Numbered from the stretch's first letter, positions 1-9,162 are shown. The stretch: 64,000 nt of DNA from Comamonas testosteroni ATCC 11996 (GCF_000241525.1 NZ_AHIL01000013.1:1-64000); one strand, 5' to 3'. Translations and numbers: made by a program. Notes: generated from the letters alone by a model not told the origin.

Positions 1-53
1 TGAGCGGCCTCACCAGCAAACAATCCGGACTCGGAACGACCCTAGGAGGACTG

Positions 54-965
54 CTAAGGTATTAGCGACTCCAAGCGGAGCTTGGGTTCTTCATAGACCG
101 AGTCCTCGGCGGGATAGCGCAGGCCTGAAATGCCACGCGCTTTTGCGCTTGCCCATACGACGCTTTCGCCAGCAGGCAATGTGTCAGGTTGCGAAGAATA
201 GACAGGATCTTTGAAGGCGGTCGTTGCTGGTACGAACGTCCAGCCTTGCCTGCGAAAGGCCGAAACGATATCAGGCAAGGTTGCTGCATTGATCTCATTG
301 GTGTGCAGCAGCATCACATGCGCAGGGCTTCGGCCAAGTACCTGCCTGGCCAGGCCTTCATAGTAAGTAGCCCGGTCAAGCAAGTGTTCAATGTAGGCCA
401 ACTTGACCCGGACAGCCTTGTCGTGTGAACCAGCTCGTAGAAGCGAGGAATAGATCTGGTTGTAGTACCAATCGCTGGCATCAATGGAGACTGGAGCCGG
501 TCTGTATCCATTTGATGTCATCCAGGACCGGATACCGTCACGCTTTTCCACCGTGTCGCCTTCTTTCAGGTACGGAAAACGAAGCATCGGCACCCAAGTC
601 GGAATGTGACGCAGAGTTGCATCGGCCTTTTTCACGTCCGCTATGAATTCGTTCAATGTCGTCTCGGTGGATGCAAGACTGCGGTGTGTCGCCGTATGGT
701 TGCCTACTGCATGACCTGCCTTGGCCCAATCCATGATGAGCCCCATCCCTCGATCACCGCCTATTCGAATGAGCGAGGGCAGTACCATCGCTGTGATGCC
801 AGAGTCTTTGAGGCTGCTAATGATCTGCTGATTCCAAACTGGCGCCTTGACCTGCTTGCCGGGGTTCAGACCATCGTCAAAGGTCAAACTCAACGTCTGG
901 GCAAAGCCCAGGGATGAAAAAAGCAGAACGGCCAGCGATGCAATAGCGCGAAGAATGGTTGGCAT
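54..965 (-). CDS. Exported polysaccharide deacetylase (NodB-like)
   Basis: Likely a metal-dependent carbohydrate esterase (CE4/NodB homology fold) that removes acyl groups from a polysaccharide in the periplasm or envelope. I start at the ATG at 965 (303 residues) because it opens directly into a signal peptide ending near FAQ at residue 23; the frame stays open to 1025, but those 20 residues are not signal-like. The NodB motif 1 is visible as TFDDG at residues 28-32, with the catalytic Asp and metal-binding Asp, and motif 2 as NHTATH at 89-94, with the two metal-binding His. The substrate (peptidoglycan, PNAG or other) cannot be told. No operon partner is seen; the next gene left is outside the window. 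Confidence 0.85.
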   Translation of the reverse strand: MPTILRAIASLAVLLFSSLGFAQTLSLTFDDGLNPGKQVKAPVWNQQIISSLKDSGITAMVLPSLIRIGGDRGMGLIMDWAKAGHAVGNHTATHRSLASTETTLNEFIADVKKADATLRHIPTWVPMLRFPYLKEGDTVEKRDGIRSWMTSNGYRPAPVSIDASDWYYNQIYSSLLRAGSHDKAVRVKLAYIEHLLDRATYYEGLARQVLGRSPAHVMLLHTNEINAATLPDIVSAFRRQGWTFVPATTAFKDPVYSSQPDTLPAGESVVWASAKARGISGLRYPAEDSVYEEPKLRLESLIP

Positions 966-1057
966 GAGAGCGTATGAAGCACGCGTGCAGTGAACCTGCA
1001 AGTCGTTGACTGTGAATCGACCCATTGCAGACGTCCGAGGATGTCTGCCGGTTGCCC

Positions 1058-1636
1058 CTAGGCGTTATTGCTGTCAGAGCGCACAAAAGAATACCGGCGA
1101 ATGTCCGTCCTCAACTTCCATCCTCTGCCTTCCCAATAGGTGTGGGCAGAATGGTTCTCGTGGAGAACATCAATGTGACTCTTATGAATGCCGAGTCTTT
1201 CAAGTCCATCCAAGCAGCCCTCGACCAAGCGCGAAGCAATGCCGCGTCTTCGGTGTGTAGGCAGGACTACAAGGTGCTGCAAGTAGCCGCGACGACCATC
1301 GTGGCCTGACATGATGCATCCAACGATATGCTCGCCTTCTAACGCAACGAAGCTCAAACCTGGGTTGCGCAACAGGTAGCGCTGGGTAGCTTCCCGTGAA
1401 TCTGCATCCCGAAAAGTAACCCCATCTGTTTTCTTCATCATTGTGGTGACGCTGTCGTAGTCCCCAATGCTCATTGGTCGGATAGATATCTGATCCACGG
1501 TGCTAGGGCAGTAGGGTGTTCTCACTGCTGTCTCCGATTTCTGGCAGTCCAAAGGCGAGGGCACATTCTCGCTTGAAACACGTGGACTGCTTATGGTCGA
1601 GAGCCGTGACCCTGAGCAGTCGGTAGGATGCCTCAA
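1058..1636 (-). CDS. GNAT-family N-acetyltransferase
   Basis: An acetyl-CoA-dependent acyltransferase of unknown substrate. The GNAT fold starts around ISIRPMSIGDYDSV (residue 50 of the longest frame), and the acetyl-CoA pyrophosphate loop is visible as HRRRGIAS after a strand reading LQHLVVLP, followed by the typical C-terminal block (AHTYWEGRGW). The 5' end is uncertain: the longest frame opens with TTG at 1636, one base from the stop of the upstream VOC gene, but about 46 residues precede the fold. A GTG just before DQISIRP (about 1498) is a plausible alternative. Probably co-transcribed with the VOC gene. Confidence 0.8.
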   Translation of the reverse strand: MRHPTDCSGSRLSTISSPRVSSENVPSPLDCQKSETAVRTPYCPSTVDQISIRPMSIGDYDSVTTMMKKTDGVTFRDADSREATQRYLLRNPGLSFVALEGEHIVGCIMSGHDGRRGYLQHLVVLPTHRRRGIASRLVEGCLDGLERLGIHKSHIDVLHENHSAHTYWEGRGWKLRTDIRRYSFVRSDSNNA

Positions 1637-2023
1637 TTACATACCGCTATGGCATACGGCTTCAATGTTGTAGCCATCAAGGTCAAGAACAAAAGCCGCG
1701 TAATACTTGGAGTGATACTTGGGCCGGTATCCAGGCTCGCCATTGCAGGCCGCGCCTAAAGTTATAGCGGTGCGGTAGAACCTTTCCACAGATTCAATGC
1801 TCAATGCAGTGAATGCAATATGCACTCTCGGAACTGATGGTTCGCCTTCTGAAATCCAGAAATCACCACAAGGGTCATCGTGTTGGTCAATCGTCGGTAC
1901 GCCATAGCTTGCGAAAGTGCTGGAGGCCGTCTTGCCGATACACCCTAGTTCGGCAAGAACTGCATCATAAAAGTGGCGGCTCCGGCTCAGGTCTGAAACA
2001 TTAATTCCTATGTGATTGAGCAT
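1637..2023 (-). CDS. VOC-family protein (glyoxalase/dioxygenase fold)
   Basis: A 128-residue single-domain member of the vicinal oxygen chelate superfamily. It begins with the canonical first strand MLNHIGINVSDL, then RSRHFYDAVLAELG, and ends with FVLDLDGYNIEAVCH, where the Glu is the usual metal ligand. Family members include glyoxalase I, fosfomycin-resistance and dioxygenase proteins; this one resembles uncharacterised lyase/glyoxalase-like members and no substrate can be assigned. AGGA lies 8 bases before the ATG. It abuts the GNAT gene, suggesting a small detoxification-type operon. Confidence 0.85.
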   Translation of the reverse strand: MLNHIGINVSDLSRSRHFYDAVLAELGCIGKTASSTFASYGVPTIDQHDDPCGDFWISEGEPSVPRVHIAFTALSIESVERFYRTAITLGAACNGEPGYRPKYHSKYYAAFVLDLDGYNIEAVCHSGM

Positions 2024-2259
2024 CTAAGCATCCTCATGAAGCTATAAAATTATTGGCTTTCTATAGCTAGGCTATGTTCGCTTCTGGCTGTGGATTCAAC
2101 TGGTCAATGCAACACAATGACTGCCTCTGGCGGATGGCGTGTTGGCAGAAGCAAAGACCGCGGATTTACTACACCGAAGCTCAGAAGGCCCCAGAGCAGT
2201 CATTGAGGTTGGGCTCCGAATACAAGTGACGTGAAGTACTGGATGACGTCAAATGAGGG

Positions 2260-2706
2260 CTATTTTATAGCTTGGGTCCACTCCCTGAGAGCATCCAAGC
2301 GACGCCGTATATCTCTTCGGTAGAACGCAGCGATCAATGGTTCGACGAGCCATCCTAGAAGAGCAGGACGGGCCTTAAAGTTGTAGATAAACAGAACTTC
2401 TGTCTTTCCGTCCGGCAGCGGTTTAAAGCGCCACGTTCCACTGAAATTGCGAAGGATCCATGGCCCCTTGGTCATTTGAACTGCTGCGTGCGTAGGGGGA
2501 GAAAACGATATGTACTTTGATACAAGGACTGAGCCACGTCGATTCTTGCAATGAGACTCGATGCCAACGGCCGCAGCTTCATGACCCCCAAGGAGGTATG
2601 CCTCGCAAAGATATTTATCCCATTCGAGTCTGCGTGTGTAGTCCTGAGAAAGCCAGAAGAGCATATCAGCTGGCTTTGCAATGATGGAGGAAGCGGAGAC
2701 GCGCAT
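2260..2706 (-). CDS. SRPBCC-fold (START/polyketide cyclase-like) protein
   Basis: Predicted cytosolic hydrophobic-ligand-binding protein of the SRPBCC superfamily. From the ATG at 2706 (148 residues) it shows the usual layout: an N-terminal strand MRVSASSIIAKPADMLFWLSQ, an early helix with TRRLEWDKY, a central beta sheet (GTWRFKPL) and a long C-terminal helix (AAFYRRDIRRRLDALREW). The frame is open to 2871, but the extra 55 residues are not family-like, so I prefer 2706. No ligand can be assigned. It sits just downstream of the zinc-ribbon membrane protein on the same strand. Confidence 0.65.
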   Translation of the reverse strand: MRVSASSIIAKPADMLFWLSQDYTRRLEWDKYLCEAYLLGGHEAAAVGIESHCKNRRGSVLVSKYISFSPPTHAAVQMTKGPWILRNFSGTWRFKPLPDGKTEVLFIYNFKARPALLGWLVEPLIAAFYRRDIRRRLDALREWTQAIK

Positions 2707-2886
2707 ATTTTGAGGCTCAACTAGATTCAGGCGACAGCTGTCGCTAGCGATGCCTCCCAATATTTGAGTGGCATTGATCTTGGAATTTGGTCCTAACGGC
2801 TGCTTCTGCCCGATCTGCCACTGGCGTTGTTTGACTATTGGCAGGGGCTCAGGCTTTTCGGGAATTCTCAATGTTTGAGAACGCTG

Positions 2887-3288
2887 CTACCTGCATATAA
2901 GGCACGGATTCAAGCTGACGAGAAAAATAGTCGCCAGAACCACAAGCCCTATAGCACCTAAGAATATTCCAAATATGGTCAGGCCGATTCCATTCGCGAT
3001 TTTTTCTCCCTTGGAATCAACGGGGGGCACTTTGGTAACCTCTTTGGGAGGATGCTTTCGGAATGGTCGGAAATCTACAGTAGGTGCAGCTACTGGTTTC
3101 CACACACTACCGTTCGCAAAGCTCGCCTGACAATTCCAGCATTCAGAATGTTCTTGAACTCTGAGTTCAGCGGAGCAGTTTGGGCAAAACACAATGGTAG
3201 TTGCGTGAGAAGAGTGTGCAGCTGGGTAAATGGAGTTCCGAAGAAGACCGTCGTAGCTGTATTCTGCGCTATGTCCGAGTGTCCGCAA
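2887..3288 (-). CDS. Zinc-ribbon protein with one C-terminal membrane helix
   Basis: Hypothetical protein. Two CxxC pairs (CPNC and CWNC, 15 residues apart) form a zinc-ribbon-like module, followed by a polar linker and a strongly hydrophobic segment (GIGLTIFGIFLGAIGLVVLATI) that should be a single membrane helix near the C-terminus. The longest frame opens with TTG at 3288, and about 34 residues precede the ribbon; an internal GTG just before FCPNC is equally possible, and no ribosome site separates them. Function unknown; the layout resembles small zinc-ribbon membrane anchors of unknown role. Confidence 0.5.
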   Translation of the reverse strand: MRTLGHSAEYSYDGLLRNSIYPAAHSSHATTIVFCPNCSAELRVQEHSECWNCQASFANGSVWKPVAAPTVDFRPFRKHPPKEVTKVPPVDSKGEKIANGIGLTIFGIFLGAIGLVVLATIFLVSLNPCLICR

Positions 3289-3660
3289 CTGGCAGGTTGC
3301 GCTGTCGCCAATGGTCGACGCAAACGATGATTTATTCCGTCAAGTAACCGGCACCCAGAAGCTGCGCTGAGTTCGACATTTGTTCAGGCAGTGCGGCTCG
3401 CCCGTTCGCATGTCACGGACACGCCTGCGTGGTCACCCTGCAAAGCTCAGCCCGTGAATATCTGGCTCCCGGATTCGGACACGGTCGACTGCCTGGAAGA
3501 ACAGTGGTTTTGCAACAGTCACTATCGCTCAAGACTGCTTTTTTTCTGTTGCGAGGACTTTCGGGGATGCGGCCGCACACGGCTGCATCTCCTCGATGGC
3601 GCGAAGTAACGAGAAATCGACAACTCTCGGCCTTCGTCGGAGGCCTCATAATGCGCAACC
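3289..3660. other. Intergenic region upstream of the TonB-receptor cluster
   Basis: About 370 bases between divergent genes. I see no convincing gene. It should carry the promoter of the DUF2946-TonB-PepSY cluster. A good ribosome site (GGAGG, 3639-3643) precedes an 8-codon reading frame at 3651-3677 that overlaps the next gene's start. No clear Fur box was found by eye. Confidence 0.4.
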
Positions 3661-3677
3661 ATGCAAGCGCTGCGTAA
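3651..3677 (+). CDS. Possible 8-residue leader peptide
   Basis: ATG at 3651 lies 7 bases after GGAGG and encodes MRNHASAA then TAA. It overlaps, in another frame, the start of the DUF2946 gene at 3661, which has no ribosome site of its own. The geometry suggests translational coupling or a leader. This is inference from spacing only. Confidence 0.3.
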   Translation: MRNHASAA

Positions 3678-4020
3678 CTCCCTGTCACTGACCCGCCTGG
3701 TTCTGGCGTGGTTCATGCTGACGTTGAGTATTGCAATGGCTTCGCCCATAGTGCATCCAAAAGCCATCGAGGTGGTCTGTACCTCAAGTGGCAGCATGCA
3801 GGTGATCATGCTTGATGAGGACGGCCAGGCCGCGCCAGGGCTGCATCATTCGTTGGACTGCCCCTTGTGTCTGACCATCACGACACCACCGAGCTATTCA
3901 TCACCGCATCTTGATCAGCCACAGCCGCTCGGCTTGGCGCTACAGCCAGTAGTTTCAGCGCGCATTGCCGCGCTGGTGGGGGCACCTTTGCCCCCGCGAG
4001 GGCCGCCAACGCTCGTGTAA
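3661..4020 (+). CDS. DUF2946-type small exported/membrane protein
   Basis: A 119-residue protein with an N-terminal hydrophobic segment (LTRLVLAWFMLTLSIAMAS) serving as signal or anchor, and a central HHSLDCPLCL motif with His and two Cys that is typical of DUF2946 proteins. The family is found beside TonB receptors and copper/iron uptake genes in beta- and gamma-proteobacteria, and its molecular role is unknown; metal binding through the HH-CxxC motif is plausible. It precedes the siderophore receptor and PepSY gene on the same strand, so it is probably part of the same metal-uptake unit. Confidence 0.7.
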   Translation: MQALRNSLSLTRLVLAWFMLTLSIAMASPIVHPKAIEVVCTSSGSMQVIMLDEDGQAAPGLHHSLDCPLCLTITTPPSYSSPHLDQPQPLGLALQPVVSARIAALVGAPLPPRGPPTLV

Positions 4021-4110
4021 GTCCACTGTGCCGCCACTCGATGGCGGACACAGCCTATCGCCGTCGGGCTCAGTCCTGCCCGGCCGATTTCACTTGCACG
4101 CTGATAGTTC

Positions 4111-6297
4111 ATGACCCATCCCTTTTATGGCGCGATGCCCAATGGCAACGCGAGTTTTCTTTCGCTCGCCTTATTTCAACGCAACAGCGTGGCCCTGGCT
4201 GTGGCCCATCTGTCATTGGCTGTTCCTCTTGTAGTAGCGAGCTCTGCCAGCTGGGCGCAAGCCGACGTCACTCTGGACACGGTTACCGTACGTTCATCGG
4301 GGGACACCCCTTTGGAGCGTTCAGTGGGCACCGGCAGCCGACTCGACCTCAGTGCACGCGACACTCCAGCCAGTGTCGAGGTGACCACGCGCGGGCAACT
4401 GGAAGCTCGCGGCGACGCTTCCCTGGTTGACGCAATCACGCGATCTACCGGCATCACCAGTCTGGGACATCCGGGCAACAGTGGCAGCGCACTCTCGGCA
4501 CGAGGTTTCACGGACTCCACCTCGGTCATGCGTCTATACGACGGTACGCGCCAATACGGCGGCGTCGGTGTGAGTTTTCCCTTCGACACCTGGTCGATCG
4601 ACCGCATCGAAGTGCTGCGCGGACCCGCATCCGTGATCTACGGTGACGGCGCTATTGGTGGCGTGGTCAACGTGATCCCCAAAAAGCCCACGCGCGGGCC
4701 TGTTCAAAATGAAGTCCAGGCCACGGTGGGAACCAAAGGCAAACGTGCATTGGCCTTTGGCAGCGCAGGCGCGATCAATGAGCAATGGTCCTATCGCCTG
4801 GATGTCAGCGGCGACCAGTCGGATGGGTGGGTGGATCGTGGCGATTTCAGCAATCGAACGATCTCCGGCGCTCTGCGCTGGGATGTGACACCTGACCTCA
4901 ATTTGCAACTCTCGCACGCGCAGGGCCGGCAAAAGCCGATGCGCTACTTCGGTACACCGCTGATCAACGGAGTACAAGACCCGGCGATCCGAGAGCGCAA
5001 CTACAACGTTGCCGACAGCCGCATCCAGTTCAGGGATCGCTGGACCGAACTGTCTGCTCAGTGGGCACCCGGCAGCAATATCGTCGTACGAAGCAAGCTC
5101 TACCACATTGGCAGCGACCGCTATTGGCGCAATGCTGAAGCGTACCGGTACAACGCTGCTACAGGATTGATCGACCGCTCGGACAACACCGAGATCGGTC
5201 ACGACCAGACGCAGACAGGCAACACCACGGATGTGACCTTCAACGGCAGCTTGCTCGGACGTCCAAACCAGCTCTCCGTGGGCTTCGACGTTAACCGAGC
5301 ATCGTTTCAGCACACCAATAACACCTACACCGGCAGCTCCGGTCCGGTAGACCCCTTTAACCCCGTCCCGGGTTACTACAGCAGCTCCGTACCCTTCATT
5401 CCCCGCTATCAAAACAAGGCCGAGCAATATGCGCTGTTTGCTGAGGACCGGTTTGAACTGACGGATCGCTGGTCTATCGTGGCAGGCACGCGCTTCGACC
5501 ACGCGGATCTATCGCGCCAGGACCTGGTGGCTGGCACTCAGGCTTTCAAACGCAGCTACTCCAACACCGGTTGGCGACTTGGTTCTGTCTACAAGCTAAG
5601 TCCTCAACTGTCCCTGTATGCGCAGGCATCCAAGGCCGCCGATCCAGTGAGTGGCCTGCTGATGTTGTCGGCCGCTAATGCCGTCTTCGACGTATCGAGC
5701 GGCAAACAGTTTGAGGTCGGTATCAAGCAATCCTTCTGGGAAGGCAAGGGTGACTGGACGCTTGCAGCGTACTCCATCACCAAAAACAACTTATTGACGC
5801 GAGACCCTGCAAACCCCGCTCTGCGCATACAGGTTGGCCAACGCTCCTCCAAGGGCATCGAGGGCACCCTATCGATGCAAGTGAGCAAGGCCGTGCAGAT
5901 TGATGCCAACTTTGCACTGCTCAAGGCTCGCTATGACGATTTCAGCGAGTCCGTGGGCGGCATCGCTTTTTCACGCAATGGCAATATTCCAACCGACGTG
6001 CCCGAGCGTGTTGCCAATGTCTGGGTGAGCTGGAACGTCGTGCCAGACTGGACGCTGTCCGGCGGCCTTCGCCATGTGGGAAAGCGCTATTCAGACAATG
6101 CGAACACTTTGAAGCTGCCTGCCTACACCACGGCAGACCTGGCGCTGCAATGGAAGGCTACCAAGGCCACCACGTTCACGCTGCGCGGCTTCAACATCTT
6201 CGACAAGCACTACTTCACGACCTCCTACTACACCAACACACAGTGGCTCGTCGGGGAAGGGCGGCGTGTTGAGCTGACACTGAACCATCGTTTCTGA
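4111..6297 (+). CDS. TonB-dependent siderophore receptor
   Basis: Outer-membrane active transporter that imports a ferric siderophore using TonB-ExbBD energy. The product (728 residues; an internal ATG at 4135 is an alternative start) has a signal peptide ending near ASWAQA (about residue 50), a plug domain with the conserved segment EVLRGPASVIYGDGAIGGVV (residues 167-186), a 22-strand barrel, and a C-terminal aromatic residue (LNHRF) as expected for BAM-assembled barrels. The TonB box is probably VTLDTVTV near residue 52. The siderophore cannot be identified; the sequence style is that of the hydroxamate/catecholate FhuA-FpvA-like subfamily. The PepSY gene follows 11 bases downstream. Confidence 0.9.
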   Translation: MTHPFYGAMPNGNASFLSLALFQRNSVALAVAHLSLAVPLVVASSASWAQADVTLDTVTVRSSGDTPLERSVGTGSRLDLSARDTPASVEVTTRGQLEARGDASLVDAITRSTGITSLGHPGNSGSALSARGFTDSTSVMRLYDGTRQYGGVGVSFPFDTWSIDRIEVLRGPASVIYGDGAIGGVVNVIPKKPTRGPVQNEVQATVGTKGKRALAFGSAGAINEQWSYRLDVSGDQSDGWVDRGDFSNRTISGALRWDVTPDLNLQLSHAQGRQKPMRYFGTPLINGVQDPAIRERNYNVADSRIQFRDRWTELSAQWAPGSNIVVRSKLYHIGSDRYWRNAEAYRYNAATGLIDRSDNTEIGHDQTQTGNTTDVTFNGSLLGRPNQLSVGFDVNRASFQHTNNTYTGSSGPVDPFNPVPGYYSSSVPFIPRYQNKAEQYALFAEDRFELTDRWSIVAGTRFDHADLSRQDLVAGTQAFKRSYSNTGWRLGSVYKLSPQLSLYAQASKAADPVSGLLMLSAANAVFDVSSGKQFEVGIKQSFWEGKGDWTLAAYSITKNNLLTRDPANPALRIQVGQRSSKGIEGTLSMQVSKAVQIDANFALLKARYDDFSESVGGIAFSRNGNIPTDVPERVANVWVSWNVVPDWTLSGGLRHVGKRYSDNANTLKLPAYTTADLALQWKATKATTFTLRGFNIFDKHYFTTSYYTNTQWLVGEGRRVELTLNHRF

Positions 6298-6308
6298 GCG
6301 GGCCGCCG

Positions 6309-7826
6309 ATGTGGACTTCCGCCCATGCCAAACGGCTTGTGTTTCTGGTGCATCGATGGACCGGGGTGGCTGCATGTGTGCTGATGGCGCTCTGGCTCTT
6401 CAGCGGGGTGGTGATGCTCTTTGTCGGCTACCCCAAACTGCTGCCGACCGAGCGCCTGCAGGCATTGCCTTCCCTGAGCTCTGGCCAGAGCTACCTGCCT
6501 GTTGAGGCAGCTCTGAAGCAAAGCCAGTCTGCTGACAAGGTGCAGCAGATCATACTCACCACTATTGCGGGCCGCCCCAGCTACCGGCTCAAGGAGGCGG
6601 ACGGCACGCTGCGTGTGGTTGATGCCGGCACGGGCGTTGTTGTGCCGCTGCCCGACGACGCAACAGCCTTGCGCAGTGCCCAGGTGTTCCTGCCCGGAGC
6701 AAATGGAGTGCTGCAAGGTCACACGCAAGACGACCGCTGGACGCATTCCGCCTCGCTCGATCCCCATCGGCCTCTCATCAAGGTCCTGATGGACGATTCC
6801 GCATCAAGCCTGCTGTACATCTCGTCGACTACCGCCGAGGTGGTCATGGATGTACCGCGTCATCAACGCTACTGGAACTACGTGGGAGCCTGGCTTCACT
6901 GGGTGTATATGTTGCGTGAAGGTTCCAAGGACGCTGTGTGGAGCTGGCTGGTCATCGGACTCTCGGCATTGGGAACCGTCTCTGCCATTGCCGGTGCCTT
7001 GGTGGGCATCTGGCGATGGCGCTTCAACGGTCGCTACAAATCTGGAGCCAAGACGCCATACCGTGAGTTCCAGATGCGCTGGCATCACATCACCGGCCTC
7101 GTATTTGGAGTGATGATGATCTGCTGGATCTTCAGCGGCCTGATGTCCATGAATCCGCTGGGGATCTTCAGCCCGCAGGGACCTCGTCCCGATCTGCATG
7201 CCTACCAGCATGCAAGTCCAGGAAGCAATCCCTTCAGGCTCACCACGCACCAAGCGCTGACACTGCTCGGTGCCGAGGGGTTTGATACGCGCGAGGTCGA
7301 ATGGAAAGTACTGGATGGGAAGCCCTACCTGCTGGCCTTCAATGGAGTGGGGCAGACCCGCGTCCTTTCCGAGAATCTTGCTGCACCGCAGGTAGAGAGG
7401 GCACTTGACCGCTCGAGACTAGAGCAGGCGGCGAAGAAGCTGTTTCCTTTTGCCATTCGCTCGACCACGTTGCTGAACGAGTACGACGCCTACTATTACC
7501 GCCGGGGTGAAGCCTCGATGTATTCAGCAGCGGCGCGTGGTCTGCCTGTGCTTCGGATGCAGTTTGGAGATCCGGGAAACACTATCGTTTACATCAGCCC
7601 GGACTCCGGTGATGTTGTGCTGAGCCTGGACCAAAGGCAGCGTACAGGGCGGTGGCTGTTCAATTTCCTGCACAGTTGGGACCTGCCGTGGATGCTGCGC
7701 CACGCTTGGCCGCGTGATGCCATCCTCGTTATGCTGAGCATCGGTACCTTGGCTCTGGCACTGACCGGCATCGTGCTGGGCTACAGGAGACTGAAGCTGT
7801 TCATCGGGCCCAGGCGCCGATCTTGA
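6309..7826 (+). CDS. PepSY-domain inner-membrane protein (ferric-siderophore reductase-like)
   Basis: A 505-residue inner-membrane protein of the PepSY_TM family, which commonly lies beside TonB siderophore receptors and is thought to reduce or release iron in the periplasm. Membrane helices are visible near residues 12-38 (following VHRWTGV), 195-240 and 265-285 (the second HHITG-type segment), and at the C-terminus (ILVMLSIGTLALALTGIVLGY). Conserved His residues sit by the first helices (VHRW, LHWVYM, RWHHITG, FLHSWDLPW) and could bind haem or metal. It follows the receptor by 11 bases, so the two are almost certainly co-transcribed. Confidence 0.85.
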   Translation: MWTSAHAKRLVFLVHRWTGVAACVLMALWLFSGVVMLFVGYPKLLPTERLQALPSLSSGQSYLPVEAALKQSQSADKVQQIILTTIAGRPSYRLKEADGTLRVVDAGTGVVVPLPDDATALRSAQVFLPGANGVLQGHTQDDRWTHSASLDPHRPLIKVLMDDSASSLLYISSTTAEVVMDVPRHQRYWNYVGAWLHWVYMLREGSKDAVWSWLVIGLSALGTVSAIAGALVGIWRWRFNGRYKSGAKTPYREFQMRWHHITGLVFGVMMICWIFSGLMSMNPLGIFSPQGPRPDLHAYQHASPGSNPFRLTTHQALTLLGAEGFDTREVEWKVLDGKPYLLAFNGVGQTRVLSENLAAPQVERALDRSRLEQAAKKLFPFAIRSTTLLNEYDAYYYRRGEASMYSAAARGLPVLRMQFGDPGNTIVYISPDSGDVVLSLDQRQRTGRWLFNFLHSWDLPWMLRHAWPRDAILVMLSIGTLALALTGIVLGYRRLKLFIGPRRRS

Positions 7827-8016
7827 TCTTGGGGACGGTGCGGTCGAAGAGCGTCGCTTTACGGCCTGCGGCAAGACCCGAGCGTGCTTGCCTCATGGAG
7901 CTTCGGACGCAAGCCAGGCAGGAATTTGCCTCATCCGGCTTTCATCCGATGCCTTGTCTCGCAGTCTGCAATGAGGCCGACGGCGGGAAAAGTCCAGCTC
8001 GGAGCAGCCAACTACG

Positions 8017-8442
8017 TCACGCGGATAACTTGCTTGCGATGTATTTCAGCGCACCTTGAAACACCTGGTGCCATCGCTCATCTGGCGGCTGTGCAAGCGG
8101 ATGCCAGAAGAGCTTGAAGTCATGACCGCCATCATCGCCGGTCCGATATGTCCAGGATTCGGGTGAACTTCCCACGGCACACAGATGGAATGCCCAGATT
8201 TGGTCCTCGTAGCCAGATGCCCATACTCCCAGATCCAGCAAGACTTCAGATGCTTCAAGTCCACTTTCTTCGCGCAATTCGCGCAATGCCGCTTCTCTGG
8301 AGCTTTCGCCCGGTTCAATCGTGCCTTTGACAAGTTGCAGACCTGCCAGCGGGTGCTCAAATGCCAATATTTCGATGGCGCCTCGGTTCCGAATGACCAC
8401 TGGACAGGCCTTGCTTGGGCGCAATGGAGTTTCCGATTTCAT
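8017..8442 (-). CDS. Nudix hydrolase
   Basis: Hydrolase of a nucleoside diphosphate linked to another moiety. The Nudix box GX5EX7REUXEEXGU is intact: GTIEPGE, then SSREAAL, then RELREESGL (about residues 40-62), so it should be catalytically competent with Mg2+. I use the ATG at 8442, which shares its first base with the stop of the upstream TetR gene (TGATG), so the two are translationally coupled. No substrate can be assigned from sequence. Confidence 0.85.
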   Translation of the reverse strand: MKSETPLRPSKACPVVIRNRGAIEILAFEHPLAGLQLVKGTIEPGESSREAALRELREESGLEASEVLLDLGVWASGYEDQIWAFHLCAVGSSPESWTYRTGDDGGHDFKLFWHPLAQPPDERWHQVFQGALKYIASKLSA

Positions 8443-9092
8443 CAAACTATTTTCATGCCAAGGCCTTGGCTGCTCCGCGAGCCGCCACAGAGATAGCCCA
8501 TCAGCATCTCCACGATGGCCTGCTCGGTCTTCTGGATCGAGTGTGGCGTTCCGGGGGGAATGACCGCGGCATGAATCAATGACTCCATGGTCCGTAACAC
8601 CATCCAGGTGGCGAGATTCAGGTCTTCCTGGACGACCTCATCCCGGTGTTCCTCCAGCAGCTGACGAATGCGGCAATGAATGCTTTGATCGGCCGCGCTC
8701 TGATCCGATGGTGCATCAAAGAACGGAAACTCTTTCTCCAGCACCTGGTGCAACTCGGGAGCAACCTGATGCGCCGCCAGCCATGCATGCACGATGGCTG
8801 CCAGCCGCTGCAGCAATCCTGGCGACGTGGTGCCCGCCAGGACGGTTTCCATGGCTGCGTGCATTTCTACCGCGTGCCGTTCATGCAGGGCCGTGATCAG
8901 GGAATCCTTGTTGGGAAAGTACTGGTAGACGGAGCCGACGCTGACCCCGGCGCGCTCGGCAACCAGATTGGTATTGGTTCCTGCATAGCCGCGCTCGCTC
9001 AAAACGCGAGCCGTAGCTTCAAGAATTGCATCGACCAAGGCCCGTGAGCGGTTCTGGCGAGGGATTCGTCGTGGCTGAGGCAGGGTCGGCAT
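8442..9092 (-). CDS. TetR/AcrR-family transcriptional regulator
   Basis: A 216-residue one-component repressor. Residues 15-65 form the TetR DNA-binding domain: SRALVDAILEATARVLSERG, then a helix-turn-helix with TNLVAERAGVSVGSVYQYFPNKDSL. The C-terminal all-helical part binds an unknown ligand. It is divergent from the flavin reductase at 9390 and its start lies 28 bases from the first of two inverted repeats (9121-9162) that look like its operators, so it probably represses itself and the reductase. It overlaps the Nudix gene downstream by one base. Confidence 0.9.
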   Translation of the reverse strand: MPTLPQPRRIPRQNRSRALVDAILEATARVLSERGYAGTNTNLVAERAGVSVGSVYQYFPNKDSLITALHERHAVEMHAAMETVLAGTTSPGLLQRLAAIVHAWLAAHQVAPELHQVLEKEFPFFDAPSDQSAADQSIHCRIRQLLEEHRDEVVQEDLNLATWMVLRTMESLIHAAVIPPGTPHSIQKTEQAIVEMLMGYLCGGSRSSQGLGMKIV

Positions 9093-9120
9093 AGGTCTGT
9101 CCGAACGCGAGTTTTCAATG

Positions 9121-9162
9121 TGAGCAATGGCTCATATTCTTTCACATATCGAGCAAATGCTC
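9121..9162. promoter_or_regulatory. Two operator-like palindromes between the TetR gene and the flavin reductase
   Basis: Two similar inverted repeats occur 29 bases apart: TGAGCaatgGCTCA at 9121-9134, and GAGCAaaTGCTC at 9151-9162. Both are followed by TATT. Their position next to a divergent TetR-family gene makes them the likely binding sites of that repressor. This is inferred from symmetry and position. Confidence 0.55.

Noticed and set aside
4534-5502. 322-codon minus-strand frame in the TonB receptor gene
   Set aside because: Shadow frame; the receptor reading is unambiguous.
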